A stretch of DNA of 54,604 nt from contig VBGP01000015.1 of NCBI GenBank assembly GCA_005880795.1, positions 1 to 54,604 on the forward strand, in the 5' to 3' direction. The translations under genes were made by a program, and so were the position numbers. Numbering within the stretch: position 1 is the stretch's first letter; each line of letters begins with the position of its first letter. This DNA comes from Chloroflexota bacterium. GTDB lineage: Bacteria > Chloroflexota > Dormibacteria > Dormibacterales > Dormibacteraceae. Of this stretch, positions 29,637-37,501 are shown one piece after another. The notes under the pieces were generated by a model. That model was not told the origin of the DNA. It worked only from the letters and a program-made list of their open reading frames with translations, and did not search any database.

Positions 29637-30285
29637 AGTCGGAGTACTCGTTCGGGAAAGTCTGGGCCAGGATGCGCTCCTCCCAGCGGATGCGGAGCAG
29701 CTCACAGGCGACGAAATAGACGATCGCCAGCGCGCTCAGCCAGCCCCCGGTGGCCAGGTTGATGCCGATGGCGGTGGCGATCTCCCCGAGGTAGACGGGG
29801 TGCCGGCTCAATGAGTAGGGTCCGCCCGTGACCAGCCGGCGCGCCTCGGGGATGATCGAGAAGGACCGGCGCAGGTACGCGAGGCCCCAGACCGAATAGG
29901 CAAGCCCGGCCGTCGCCAGGATGTCGGCGACCACGACGAGCTCTGGCCGGCGCGTACCGCCCGGTAGAAAGCTCGCGCCGATCGCGGCGAAGGTCCCGCT
30001 GAAGGCGATGACGATCACTGCCAGCCGGTGGTCGGTTCCGCGCTGGGGCAGCCGGACCGCGTAGAGGACGACCAGCAGCGTGAAGTAGGCCAGCGCAAGC
30101 AGCTGCTGGCCGACAAAAAGCAGGTCGCCAGGCTGGCGGAGCCCCTGGATTCCTCCCCAGAGCAGGATCAGCTGGCGAGCAAGGAAAAGGCTGAAGAAGA
30201 GGGCGGGCGCCAGGCGCCCGAAGGCCAGGTCTCGCCAGTAGGCTCCCGTGCGCCGTTGCACATGCTCTGCGACGCCGGTGACCAT
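29587..30285 (-). CDS. Isoprenylcysteine carboxyl methyltransferase-like membrane protein
   Basis: About 232 residues with five or so membrane segments. The C-terminal signature RRLVTGGPYSLSRHPVYLGE followed by EERILAQTFPNEYSDYARRVPRYLPNPF is the ICMT/PEMT/NnrU-type SAM-binding fold. The true bacterial substrates of such proteins are mostly unknown; lipid or isoprenoid methylation is possible. ATG at 30285 is preferred to 30369, because the longer form would cover the well-formed flp promoter at 30341-30369. Confidence 0.8.
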   Translation of the reverse strand: MVTGVAEHVQRRTGAYWRDLAFGRLAPALFFSLFLARQLILLWGGIQGLRQPGDLLFVGQQLLALAYFTLLVVLYAVRLPQRGTDHRLAVIVIAFSGTFAAIGASFLPGGTRRPELVVVADILATAGLAYSVWGLAYLRRSFSIIPEARRLVTGGPYSLSRHPVYLGEIATAIGINLATGGWLSALAIVYFVACELLRIRWEERILAQTFPNEYSDYARRVPRYLPNPFSRH

Positions 30286-30340
30286 TCCCGGCGAAAGGTT
30301 AGCGACCCGGAACAGCGTGACGGTCGTTTTGGCTAATGAA

Positions 30341-30369
30341 TTGACCTGCCTGGGACCGATGAGTACCAT
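30341..30369 (+). promoter_or_regulatory. Sigma70-type promoter of the flp pilin gene
   Basis: TTGACC (30341-30346) and TACCAT (30364-30369) are separated by 17 bases. The predicted transcription start is near 30376, giving a leader of about 97 bases before the pilin ATG. Confidence 0.6.
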
Positions 30370-30375
30370 CCTCGA

Positions 30376-30472
30376 CCGCGAGAGAGCCCGGTAGCCCGCA
30401 AGAAGCGGGATAGGGCGGCGTCAGACAGGTCAGAAACCTGTAGTTCAGGAAAAAGGAGGTGAAATCGCAGAA
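30376..30472 (+). ncRNA. Structured 5' leader of flp mRNA
   Basis: Two hairpins: CCCGC-AAGAA-GCGGG inside an outer GCCC/GGGC stem (30386-30416, with an asymmetric internal loop GGUAG/AUA), and ACAGGT-CAGAA-ACCTGT (30425-30441). A strong AAGGAGGTGA Shine-Dalgarno (30453-30462) follows in unpaired A-rich sequence. Known c-di-GMP riboswitch consensus segments were looked for and not found. It could simply stabilise the mRNA. Confidence 0.45.
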
Positions 30473-30649
30473 ATGTTGAGCCTTTACTGGAAGCTTCGGA
30501 GCCTTACGACCCGTCAGGAAGGCCAGGGCATGGTTGAGTACGCCCTGATCCTCGTCCTCGTTTCGATCGTCGTCATCGTGATCCTTCTTACGATGGGCAA
30601 CCAGATCAAGAACGTGTTCTCGAACGTCGTAGCAGCCCTCGGAGCGTAG
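30473..30649 (+). CDS. flp: Flp-type major pilin
   Basis: A 58-residue class III prepilin. It has a short basic leader (MLSLYWKLRSLTTRQEG) and then QGMVEYALILVLVSIVVIVI, a hydrophobic helix with the Glu-Tyr pair of Flp pilins. Cleavage after Gly17 puts Glu at position +5, as the family requires. The C-terminal tail NQIKNVFSNVVAALGA is short, so this is a minimal pilin. AAGGAGGTGA lies about 10 bases upstream. It has its own promoter and is followed by a strong terminator, consistent with high expression relative to the assembly genes behind it. Confidence 0.93.
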   Translation: MLSLYWKLRSLTTRQEGQGMVEYALILVLVSIVVIVILLTMGNQIKNVFSNVVAALGA

Positions 30650-30674
30650 AGCCCACGTAACAGCACCTTCAAAG

Positions 30675-30703
30675 GAGAGCCCCGCGAGGGGCTCTCTTTC
30701 TTT
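30675..30703 (+). terminator. Intrinsic terminator after flp
   Basis: A perfect 9-bp stem GAGAGCCCC / GGGGCTCTC around a GCGA tetraloop, followed by TTTCTTT. It lies 26 bases after the pilin stop. Partial read-through would give the downstream assembly genes a lower level than the pilin. Confidence 0.9.
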
Positions 30704-30739
30704 ACAGCGAAGTGGGGAGAAGATCGCGGTTCCCATGGT

Positions 30740-30745
30740 TACAAT
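30740..30745 (+). promoter_or_regulatory. Possible -10 box for cpaB (TACAAT)
   Basis: TACAAT lies 40 bases upstream of the cpaB start and beyond the terminator, where a second promoter would be useful. No good -35 box sits 17 bases upstream, so it is weak. The remainder of 30650-30784 holds only the terminator and the cpaB Shine-Dalgarno (GGAGGTGA). Confidence 0.35.
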
Positions 30746-30784
30746 GTCGCCACTCTCAAGGATTCCATCGGAGGTGACTTAGTT

Positions 30785-31657
30785 TTGGCCGTCGCACCTG
30801 CTGCTACAAGACCCCGTCCTGGCGGTGGTCGTCTGTTCATCATCGTCGGCGTTTTACTCGCCATCGTTGCGTTCGCCGCAGTGTTCCTGCTCTCCAGCGC
30901 AACAGGCGGCGGTGGCATCGGCGGACCGAACACATCGGTCGTGATCGCCAAGCAGGCGATCCCGCTCCGCCATCAAATCACCTCGGCGGACATCGAGATA
31001 GCGAAAGTCTCGATCAACGGCAACGGCTCGCTGACCAACACCTACGCCACGACCACTGACGTGCTGAATCTCATCTCCGAGATCAACATCACGAAGGGCT
31101 CTGTGGTCACGTCCGACATGCTGGCGCGGGACATCAGCCTGGTGCCCGCCGGCGCAGCCCCCGCTTACCTACCGCTGGCCAAGGGCTACGTCGCGATCAC
31201 CATTCCCACTGCCGAGCAGCAGGGCGTCGCGGGTCACATCAGCGTTGGCGACTACATCACGGTCATCTCGTCCGCCAACCTCACGCTCTTCAACACCGCT
31301 GGGCAGCAGCAGGGCCCGGTGCGGCAGGTGAGCAAGACCGTCTTCTTCAACCTCCGGGTGATCGGCCTCGGTCCCGCGTCCGCCGGTGTTCAACCGGCTA
31401 ACGGCAGTGGAGGCACGACTTCGGCGGCCGCATCCAGCGGTGTGACGTCGAGCCTTACCGTCGAGGTCACGCAGTGCGACGCCGAGTTCCTGACCTGGTT
31501 TTTGGCCAACACTCAGGTGCGCTACACCCTCGAGTCGTACAAGGACTACTCGACCGCTCCAACGGACAACCAGGACACGACGTGTGCAACCATCCAGGCC
31601 GCCGGAGGAGTGACCAACAAGCAGGTGGACGCGAAATACAAGTTCACCGCGCTCTAA
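30785..31657 (+). CDS. cpaB: Flp pilus assembly protein CpaB/RcpC
   Basis: 290 residues. One N-terminal membrane helix (RLFIIVGVLLAIVAFAAVFLL) precedes an extracytoplasmic SAF-like domain starting TSVVIAKQAIPLRHQITSADIEI, and VPAGAAPAYLPLAKGYVAITIP is followed by a VGDYITVI segment typical of the family. In Gram-negatives it supports the outer-membrane channel; in a monoderm-type cell its role would be at the membrane or wall. A Ser/Gly/Thr-rich linker and two Cys (TQCDAEF, DTTCAT) lie near the C-terminus. TTG start with GGAGGTGA upstream. Confidence 0.88.
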   Translation: MAVAPAATRPRPGGGRLFIIVGVLLAIVAFAAVFLLSSATGGGGIGGPNTSVVIAKQAIPLRHQITSADIEIAKVSINGNGSLTNTYATTTDVLNLISEINITKGSVVTSDMLARDISLVPAGAAPAYLPLAKGYVAITIPTAEQQGVAGHISVGDYITVISSANLTLFNTAGQQQGPVRQVSKTVFFNLRVIGLGPASAGVQPANGSGGTTSAAASSGVTSSLTVEVTQCDAEFLTWFLANTQVRYTLESYKDYSTAPTDNQDTTCATIQAAGGVTNKQVDAKYKFTAL

Positions 31658-31666
31658 CAAAAATCA

Positions 31667-33151
31667 ATGGGGCTCCTCGATAGGGTCAAGCAGAACCAGA
31701 CGGTTCCACCGGCGGGACCGGCCGGAAACGGTCCCGCCGCCACAGCGACTCTTCCAGGGGCCACGCCCTACACGCCGCAGGCGCCGGTAGCTCAACCGGC
31801 CCCCCCCGCGCCTGCGGCGCAATCGCTCTCCCAGCGCGCCGGCGCCGTGGGTGCCGAGCTGACGCCCGCCTTCACCGCGGCGAAGGTGCAGATCCACTCC
31901 AAGCTGATCGAGAAGTTCGCGGACGAGATCGATTCCAGCAACAAGGCTGGAGTCCGCGAAAAGATCCTCGAGCTCGCCGAGGAGTACTTCCGCTCCACGG
32001 CGATGACGATGACCAAGAACGACAAGGAGCGCCTTGTCGACTCGGTCCTCGACGACGTGCTGGGCCTTGGCCCCCTCGAGGCTCTGCTCGCAGACGCGAG
32101 CATCACCGAGATCATGGCCAACCACCCAAAGCAGATCTATGTCGAGAAAAGCGGCGAGCCGATCCTCTCCTCGGTCACGTTCGAGTCGGAACGCCAGATG
32201 CGCCAGGTCATCGACCGAATCGTGAGCCTGGTCGGCCGGCGCGTCGACGAGTCGACCCCCATCTGTGACGCGCGCCTGAAGGATGGCTCGCGTGTCAACG
32301 TGGTCATCCCGCCCATTGCGCTCAAGGGTCCCGCGCTGACGATTCGAAAGTTTGCGAAGGAGAAGTGGGGCCCGGCCGACATCGTCAACCGGTTCAAGTC
32401 CTCGAGCCCGGAGATCATGACGTTCCTGCGCTCTTGCGTACGAGCGCGCCTCAACATCCTCGTCTCCGGAGGCACCGGCTCAGGTAAGACCACGCTGCTC
32501 AACATCCTGTCCTCGTTCATCCCCGAGAACGAGCGCCTCATCACGTGCGAGGATGCCGCTGAGCTGCAACTGCAACAGCCGCACTGGATCCAGCTCGAGT
32601 CGCGTCCGCCCAACGTCGAGGGCAAGGGCGCCGTGCCGATTCGCGAGCTGGTCAAGAGCTGTCTGCGTATGCGACCGGACCGCATCATCGTCGGTGAGTG
32701 CCGTGGCGGTGAGGCCCTCGACATGCTCCAGGCCATGAACACGGGCCACGATGGATCGATGTCCACGCTTCACGCCAACAACCCGAAAGAGGCCCTTGTC
32801 CGTCTCGAGACGCTGGTCCTCCAGGCGGGCCAGGACCTGCCTTCGCGGGCCATCCGCGAAACCATCGGGTCCGCGATCCACCTGATCGTCCAGCAGTCCC
32901 GCCTGCGTGGTGGTATCCGGCGCATCGTGAGCGTGGCGGAGATCACCGGGATCAAGGACGGCGAGGTGCAGTTCCAGGAGCTCTTCACGTTCAAGCAAGT
33001 GGGCGTGAACGCCGAGGGCAAAGCCGTCGGTTATCACACCGGGACCGGCCTCTTGCCGATGCGCATGGAACACCTTCGAGCTGAGGGTGAGGATGTGCCG
33101 GAACAGATCTTTGCGACCGCCAAGCAACCATCGCCGGACAAGCTGTACTGA
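31667..33151 (+). CDS. cpaF: Tad pilus assembly ATPase (CpaF/TadA)
   Basis: 494-residue secretion-superfamily ATPase powering pilus assembly. The first ~70 residues are Pro/Ala-rich and poorly conserved, followed by the helical N-domain (LGLGPLEALLADASITEIMANHPKQIYVEK). Walker A is SGGTGSGKTTLLNIL, the Asp box CEDAAELQL, Walker [17 protein letters not shown], and the His box STLHANNPKEAL. All catalytic motifs are present. ATG, 9 bases after cpaB; AAAAATCAATGG is not a strong Shine-Dalgarno, suggesting coupling. Compare the second copy at 37502. Confidence 0.94.
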   Translation: MGLLDRVKQNQTVPPAGPAGNGPAATATLPGATPYTPQAPVAQPAPPAPAAQSLSQRAGAVGAELTPAFTAAKVQIHSKLIEKFADEIDSSNKAGVREKILELAEEYFRSTAMTMTKNDKERLVDSVLDDVLGLGPLEALLADASITEIMANHPKQIYVEKSGEPILSSVTFESERQMRQVIDRIVSLVGRRVDESTPICDARLKDGSRVNVVIPPIALKGPALTIRKFAKEKWGPADIVNRFKSSSPEIMTFLRSCVRARLNILVSGGTGSGKTTLLNILSSFIPENERLITCEDAAELQLQQPHWIQLESRPPNVEGKGAVPIRELVKSCLRMRPDRIIVGECRGGEALDMLQAMNTGHDGSMSTLHANNPKEALVRLETLVLQAGQDLPSRAIRETIGSAIHLIVQQSRLRGGIRRIVSVAEITGIKDGEVQFQELFTFKQVGVNAEGKAVGYHTGTGLLPMRMEHLRAEGEDVPEQIFATAKQPSPDKLY

Positions 33152-33168
33152 CTTTTTAGGAGAATCAA

Positions 33169-34152
33169 ATGCCTCCCATCTCCGTGGTTTTCGGGCTGAT
33201 CGCCTTCGCGGGCGTCTTCCTCTTTTTCCTCGGCGTCAGCCAGATGCGACGCTCAGCAGGAGGAGCGGAGGACTTCCAGGCGCGCCTTGCCGCCTACGGG
33301 GTGACGACCGCAGGCGCCGCGGCGCTGCCGCAGTCGGCGGGCATGCGCGACACCCTCAACCGGCTCTTCCAGCCCGCCGCCGATCGCATGGGACGCGGCG
33401 ATGCCAAGAAGGGCAAGCCCTCCGTGGCGGAACAGCTGCAGCGGGCCGACCTCAAGCTGCGCCCGTCCGAGTTCTTCCTGATCCAGCTGGGCAGCGGAGT
33501 GCTCATCGCCCTGATCGTGTACTGGCGATTCAACAGCATTTTCGGAATCCTGACGTTCGTCATCGGCTACCTCGCGCCGAGCTTCTATGTTCGCTACCGG
33601 ATCAGCCAGCGCCTGAAGAAGTTCAACAACCAGCTCGGCGACACCCTGACCCTGCTGTCGAACGCGCTGAAGGCCGGCTACTCCTTTGCCCAGGCGATCG
33701 ACACCGTCGCGAAGAATGCCATTGCCCCGATCGGGGACGAGTTTGGCCGGGCCGTCCGCGAGATGAACCTCGGTGGTTCGCCGGACGAAGCTCTGTCGAA
33801 CATCACCAAGCGCATCGCGAGCCCTGACTTCGACCTCGTGTCGACGGCATACTCGATCCACCGGACGGTCGGTGGCAACCTGGCTGAGATCCTCGACAAC
33901 ATCGCCTACACGATCCGCGAGCGCGTGCGCATCAAGGGCGAGATCCAGACCCTGACCGCGCAAGCCCGAGCATCGGGCAGCATCATCACGGCGCTGCCGA
34001 TTCTGCTGGCGGCGTTCATGTTCTTTGTTACCCCGACTTACTTCCAGCCGATGTTCAGCAACGTGATCGGATGGGCGCTGATCATCGTCGCGTGCTTCCT
34101 GATCTTCATCGGCAACCTGATCATTCGCCGCGTCGTGGCGATCGAGGTTTAG
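33169..34152 (+). CDS. tadB: Tad pilus inner-membrane platform protein TadB
   Basis: 327-residue T2SSF-domain membrane protein that forms, with TadC, the platform driven by CpaF. It has an N-terminal helix (VVFGLIAFAGVFLFFLGVS), a pair of central helices (LGSGVLIALIVYW and FVIGYLAPSFYV), the T2SSF core NQLGDTLTLLSNALKAGYSFAQAI...RTVGGNLAEILDNIAYTIRER and two C-terminal helices. TAGGAGAATCAA precedes the ATG. Two bases separate it from tadC. Confidence 0.92.
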   Translation: MPPISVVFGLIAFAGVFLFFLGVSQMRRSAGGAEDFQARLAAYGVTTAGAAALPQSAGMRDTLNRLFQPAADRMGRGDAKKGKPSVAEQLQRADLKLRPSEFFLIQLGSGVLIALIVYWRFNSIFGILTFVIGYLAPSFYVRYRISQRLKKFNNQLGDTLTLLSNALKAGYSFAQAIDTVAKNAIAPIGDEFGRAVREMNLGGSPDEALSNITKRIASPDFDLVSTAYSIHRTVGGNLAEILDNIAYTIRERVRIKGEIQTLTAQARASGSIITALPILLAAFMFFVTPTYFQPMFSNVIGWALIIVACFLIFIGNLIIRRVVAIEV

Positions 34153-34154
34153 CG

Positions 34155-35075
34155 ATGGGAACCACAATGCTCCTCGGCCTGGTCGTCGCGATCGGCGTGC
34201 TGATGATCTTCATCGGCCTCTCGCGCACTCCGTCCACCAACACCGCGCAGATGGTGCAGCAGCGACTTTCCGTTTACGGCGGAGAGAAGCAGCTGACGGT
34301 GGAGGAGATCGAGCTCCAGCGTCCGTTCAGCGAGCGCGTGCTGCGGCCCGCGATCGAGAGACTCGGGTCGCTGCTTTCTCGCTCCACCCCCCAAAAGGCG
34401 CGACAGGACGTCCTCAACCGCCTCGAGCTGGCAGGACGGCCCGGCAACCTCACGCCCGAGGACTTCGTCGCGGTGCGCCTCGTCGCAGCCGCGGTGCTGG
34501 GCGCGATCGGCCTGCTTCTCGGACTGCTCCTGGGCAACCCGGTCTACCTTGTCATCTCGCTCGCGATCGGCGTCATCTTCGGCTACTACCTGCCGGTGCT
34601 CTGGCTGAAGCAGAAGGTCGACGCCCGGCGCAACGAGATCCAGAAGGGCCTGCCTGACGCGCTTGACCTGCTCGTGATCTGCGTCGACGCCGGCCTTGGT
34701 TTCGACGCCGCGCTGGCCCGTGTGACGGACAAGTACCGCAACGCGCTTTCCGACCTGCTCAGCAAGGCCTTGCGCGAGGTCAGCCTGGGCCGCCCGCGCC
34801 TGGAGGCGCTGGACGAGATGGGCCGGAACAGCGGCGTGGAAGACCTCCACAACTTCATCCAGGCCGTCATCCAGTCCGAGCAGTTCGGCACCGGGATCGG
34901 CAAGATCCTGCGCATCCAGGCCGACGAGATGCGGCGCAAGCGACGCCAGCGGGCCCAGGAGAAAGGCGCCCAGGCGACCCTGAAAATGATGCTGCCGATG
35001 GTCGGCTGCATCTTCCCGACGCTGTGGATCGTGCTGCTCGGACCCGCCGTGCTCATTCTGCTGCGGCCGCGCTGA
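34155..35075 (+). CDS. tadC: Tad pilus inner-membrane platform protein TadC
   Basis: 306 residues, paralogous in fold to TadB. N-terminal helix LLGLVVAIGVLMIFIGLS; central helices VLGAIGLLLGLLLG and LVISLAIGVIFGYYLP; T2SSF core KGLPDALDLLVICVDAGLGFDAAL...SEQFGTGIGKILRIQADEMRRKRRQRAQEKGAQ; final helices MVGCIFPTLWIVLLGPAVLILL. The KGAQATLKMMLP stretch is typical of TadC. It closes the pilus operon in this window; TadE/F, prepilin peptidase and CpaE homologues are not present. Confidence 0.92.
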   Translation: MGTTMLLGLVVAIGVLMIFIGLSRTPSTNTAQMVQQRLSVYGGEKQLTVEEIELQRPFSERVLRPAIERLGSLLSRSTPQKARQDVLNRLELAGRPGNLTPEDFVAVRLVAAAVLGAIGLLLGLLLGNPVYLVISLAIGVIFGYYLPVLWLKQKVDARRNEIQKGLPDALDLLVICVDAGLGFDAALARVTDKYRNALSDLLSKALREVSLGRPRLEALDEMGRNSGVEDLHNFIQAVIQSEQFGTGIGKILRIQADEMRRKRRQRAQEKGAQATLKMMLPMVGCIFPTLWIVLLGPAVLILLRPR

Positions 35076-35154
35076 GGTAGACCTCACGCTTCTGGCGCTC
35101 CCATCGGCGCTGACGCTGTCGGTCGGCTGGTGGGAGCTCGCGCTTCGCGGAATC

Positions 35155-35619
35155 GTGACCTACGCGGCTCTGCTGGTCGCGTTGCGGATTTTCGGCAAGC
35201 GCGAGATAGGCCAGTTCACTCTCTACGACCTAGTCTTCATCCTGCTGGTCGCGAACGCGCTGCAGCCGTCGATGACCGGGCCGGATACGTCACTGACGGG
35301 CGGCATTGTCTTGATCGTCGCCCTGGTCGGGACGAATTTCGTCATCGGCCGCCTCGACCGTGTACCACGATTTCACGAGCTCTTCAGCGGGTCGCCTTCA
35401 GTGATCATCAAGGACGGCAAGTTCGTTCCCGCCGCGCTGAAGCGGGAGGGACTCACCCCCGACGAGGCGGAGATGGCGATCCGCGAGCACGGAGTCGCAG
35501 ACCTCAAAGAGGTTCAGCTTGGCGTGCTCGAGCCGGACGGAACCATCTCGATCGTTCCGACCGGTGACTCCGTCCGCAAGAGCAGACGCAAGGTTCGGTT
35601 CCTCCGCCGGCCGAACTAG
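35155..35619 (+). CDS. DUF421 (YetF/YcaP-like) membrane protein
   Basis: At least 154 residues: membrane segments YAALLVALRIFGKREIGQFT and GGIVLIVALVGTNFVIG, then a cytosolic domain with FSGSPSVIIKDGKFVPAALKREGLTPDEAEMAIREHGVADL, characteristic of this family of unknown function. The GTG at 35155 is the only standard start that fits, but coding similarity continues upstream in frame (SVGWWELALRGIV, from about 35119) where no ATG, GTG or TTG exists back to tadC. The true start may be a rare codon, or the start has been damaged. Its stop overlaps the convergent hydrolase stop. Confidence 0.8.
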   Translation: MTYAALLVALRIFGKREIGQFTLYDLVFILLVANALQPSMTGPDTSLTGGIVLIVALVGTNFVIGRLDRVPRFHELFSGSPSVIIKDGKFVPAALKREGLTPDEAEMAIREHGVADLKEVQLGVLEPDGTISIVPTGDSVRKSRRKVRFLRRPN

Positions 35620-36362
35620 GCTTCGGCTGTCAGGAAGTCGAGCGCCGCCTGCTTGAACTCGCGAGCGGGCACCGCGCTCATGTGATCGCGGCCCGCGATC
35701 GTCACGAGGCGAGCGCTTGGGATCAGCTCGATCAGCTCGGGCGCGCCGCCCGCGATGTCATCGCGGTCGCCGACGACGATGAGGATCGGCGTACGAATCC
35801 TGGCCAGCCGTTCCGGGCGCCGCTCAGGTCTCAGCCCGCTGATGCATGCTGCAAGGGCGATCAGGTCGTTGTCCGGGCGGGCCGAGGCGAAACGGTAAAA
35901 CGTCTGCGCCACAGGATCGTCCGTCGGCTCGCCGGTTCGAAATGCGCGCGCGATCTGCTCCGCCCGGTCGATGGATCCGGCCGCTCCCACGCCTCCCAGC
36001 ACCGCCCGCGTGATGCGGTCGGGATGCTCGAGCACGACCTCGAGCCCGATGCGCCCCCCCATGGAGTACCCGAGATACGCGGCCGTTTGCATGTCCAGGT
36101 GGTCCAGGAGGCGAACGACGTCTCCGGCCATGACGTCGACCGCGTAAGCCGCCTCGTCATGGGGCTTGTCGCTGTGGCCGTGGCCACGGCAATCGAGTCC
36201 GATGACCTTGAAGCCGGAATTGGACAATGTCTCCTGCCATCGGGTGCCGACCCAGTTCAGCCGGTAGTCGGAGGCGAAGCCGTGCACCAGCACGATGGGG
36301 GTCCCGCGCTCGGCCCCGTTCACCTCGTAGTGAAGACGGACGCCATCGCTGTCGAAATCCAT
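35616..36362 (-). CDS. Alpha/beta-fold hydrolase
   Basis: About 248 residues. Visible features are the oxyanion region VLVHGFASDYRLNW, DCRGHGHSDKP, the nucleophile elbow LGYSMGGRIGLEV (Ser), the acid in PILIVVGDRDDIAGG, and the catalytic His in IAGRDHMSAV. A complete Ser-Asp-His triad is therefore present. Substrate is not predictable; esterase or C-C hydrolase are options. ATG at 36362 is chosen over a longer form, because the longer form would overlap the divergent DUF192 start. Only 29 bases separate the two starts. Confidence 0.85.
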   Translation of the reverse strand: MDFDSDGVRLHYEVNGAERGTPIVLVHGFASDYRLNWVGTRWQETLSNSGFKVIGLDCRGHGHSDKPHDEAAYAVDVMAGDVVRLLDHLDMQTAAYLGYSMGGRIGLEVVLEHPDRITRAVLGGVGAAGSIDRAEQIARAFRTGEPTDDPVAQTFYRFASARPDNDLIALAACISGLRPERRPERLARIRTPILIVVGDRDDIAGGAPELIELIPSARLVTIAGRDHMSAVPAREFKQAALDFLTAEA

Positions 36363-36391
36363 TGGTGCGCCGATTAACCTATCCGATCGCA

Positions 36392-36745
36392 ATGCAGGGA
36401 CGGCGAGCTGTCCACGAACGGTCAGGGAAGGTTCTGGCGGAGGAGCTCGAGATTCCGCGCACGATGTTCGGGCGCGGACTCGGGCTCATGTTTCGCAAGG
36501 CGCTCGAACCAGGTCGCGGCATGTGGATCGTGCCGTGCAGCGGCATCCACATGATGTTCATGAACTTCCCGATCGACGCCTTGTTCCTGGACAGGGGCGA
36601 GCGCGTGAAGAAGGTCTACCGAAAGTTGCCACGATGGTATGGCGTCGTGTGGTGGGAGATCGGCGCCCACAGCGTGCTCGAGCTGCCGCCCGGCTCCACC
36701 TCGGAGATCGACCTGCAGCGAGGCGACCAGATCATCATCCAGTAG
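36392..36745 (+). CDS. DUF192 protein
   Basis: 117 residues with the family pattern AEELEIPRTMFGRGLGLMFRKAL, then WIVPCSGIHMMFMNFPIDALFLD, VKKVYRKLPRW and a C-terminal VLELPPGSTSEIDLQRGDQI. These are small single-domain beta proteins of unknown function, often exported; this copy has no signal peptide. It is a divergent partner of the hydrolase gene. Roughly 40 bases before comF contain no clear promoter. Confidence 0.85.
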   Translation: MQGRRAVHERSGKVLAEELEIPRTMFGRGLGLMFRKALEPGRGMWIVPCSGIHMMFMNFPIDALFLDRGERVKKVYRKLPRWYGVVWWEIGAHSVLELPPGSTSEIDLQRGDQIIIQ

Positions 36746-36787
36746 CTCCTGTTAAGGACCTCTTGACCCGGTGCATAGGCTTGGACG

Positions 36788-37462
36788 GTGCCGCTCCTGG
36801 ACTTCCTGCTGCCTCCACGATGCGGAGGCTGTCGTGCGGTCGGGTCATGGCTCTGCGAGCGCTGCCGGTCGCGGATCCGCCGACTTGAAGAGCCGCTGTG
36901 CCGCCGCTGCGGAGCCGAGCTGCCGTCCGCGCGAAGGGACTGCGGCTGCCGCGCGCGGCTCAAGTCGCTCAGCCGCCTGCGCTCCGCGGTCGCCTACGAG
37001 GGACCCATCGAGCGGGCGGTGCATCGCTTCAAGTACGAGGGCTGGCGGCGCTTGGCGGCTCCGCTCGCCCTGCTGATCGCGGAACGGCTCGCCGTCGAGG
37101 GCGTGGGGGCTCGATGGGTGGTCTCGGTCCCGCTGCATCCGGAGCGCCTGAGCCAGCGCGGTTTCAACCAGGCCGAGCTGCTGGCGGGCGAGCTGCGCCG
37201 GCGCCTGCGCCTCGGCTCACCCGCGGGAGTACTCGTACGTACGCGTCCAACCCCGCCGCAGGTCGGTCAAGACCGAAAGCGACGCTTTGAGAATGTCGCG
37301 GGGGCGTTTGCGTGGCGAGGCGGCGCAATCAAAGCCGAATCGATCTTGTTGATCGACGATGTCGCAACGACCGGAGCCACGCTGGACGCGTGCGCAAGCG
37401 CACTGCGCGCGGCCGGATCGGGGCCCGTAACAGGGGTCTCAGTCGCGCGCGTGAATGTATAG
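36788..37462 (+). CDS. comF: ComF-family protein (phosphoribosyltransferase fold)
   Basis: 224 residues. An N-terminal zinc-ribbon-like region has four CxxC-type pairs (RCGGC, LCERC, LCRRC, DCGCR), then a PRTase domain with WVVSVPLHPERLSQRGFNQAELLA, VGQDRKRRFENVAGAF and the PRPP loop ILLIDDVATTGATLDACASAL. ComF proteins support DNA uptake in competent bacteria, though many are found outside com loci; the nearby pilus genes make a DNA-uptake role conceivable. GTG start. Confidence 0.9.
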   Translation: MPLLDFLLPPRCGGCRAVGSWLCERCRSRIRRLEEPLCRRCGAELPSARRDCGCRARLKSLSRLRSAVAYEGPIERAVHRFKYEGWRRLAAPLALLIAERLAVEGVGARWVVSVPLHPERLSQRGFNQAELLAGELRRRLRLGSPAGVLVRTRPTPPQVGQDRKRRFENVAGAFAWRGGAIKAESILLIDDVATTGATLDACASALRAAGSGPVTGVSVARVNV

Positions 37463-37501
37463 TTGGCGGTCGGTTATCAACTCGGAGGGGAGGCTCGCCG
37501 A

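Noticed and set aside
30376-30472. c-di-GMP-I riboswitch in the flp leader
   Set aside because: The conserved CACGCACAGGGCAAACC-type and GGUAGGUAGC segments are absent, so only an unspecified structured leader is reported.
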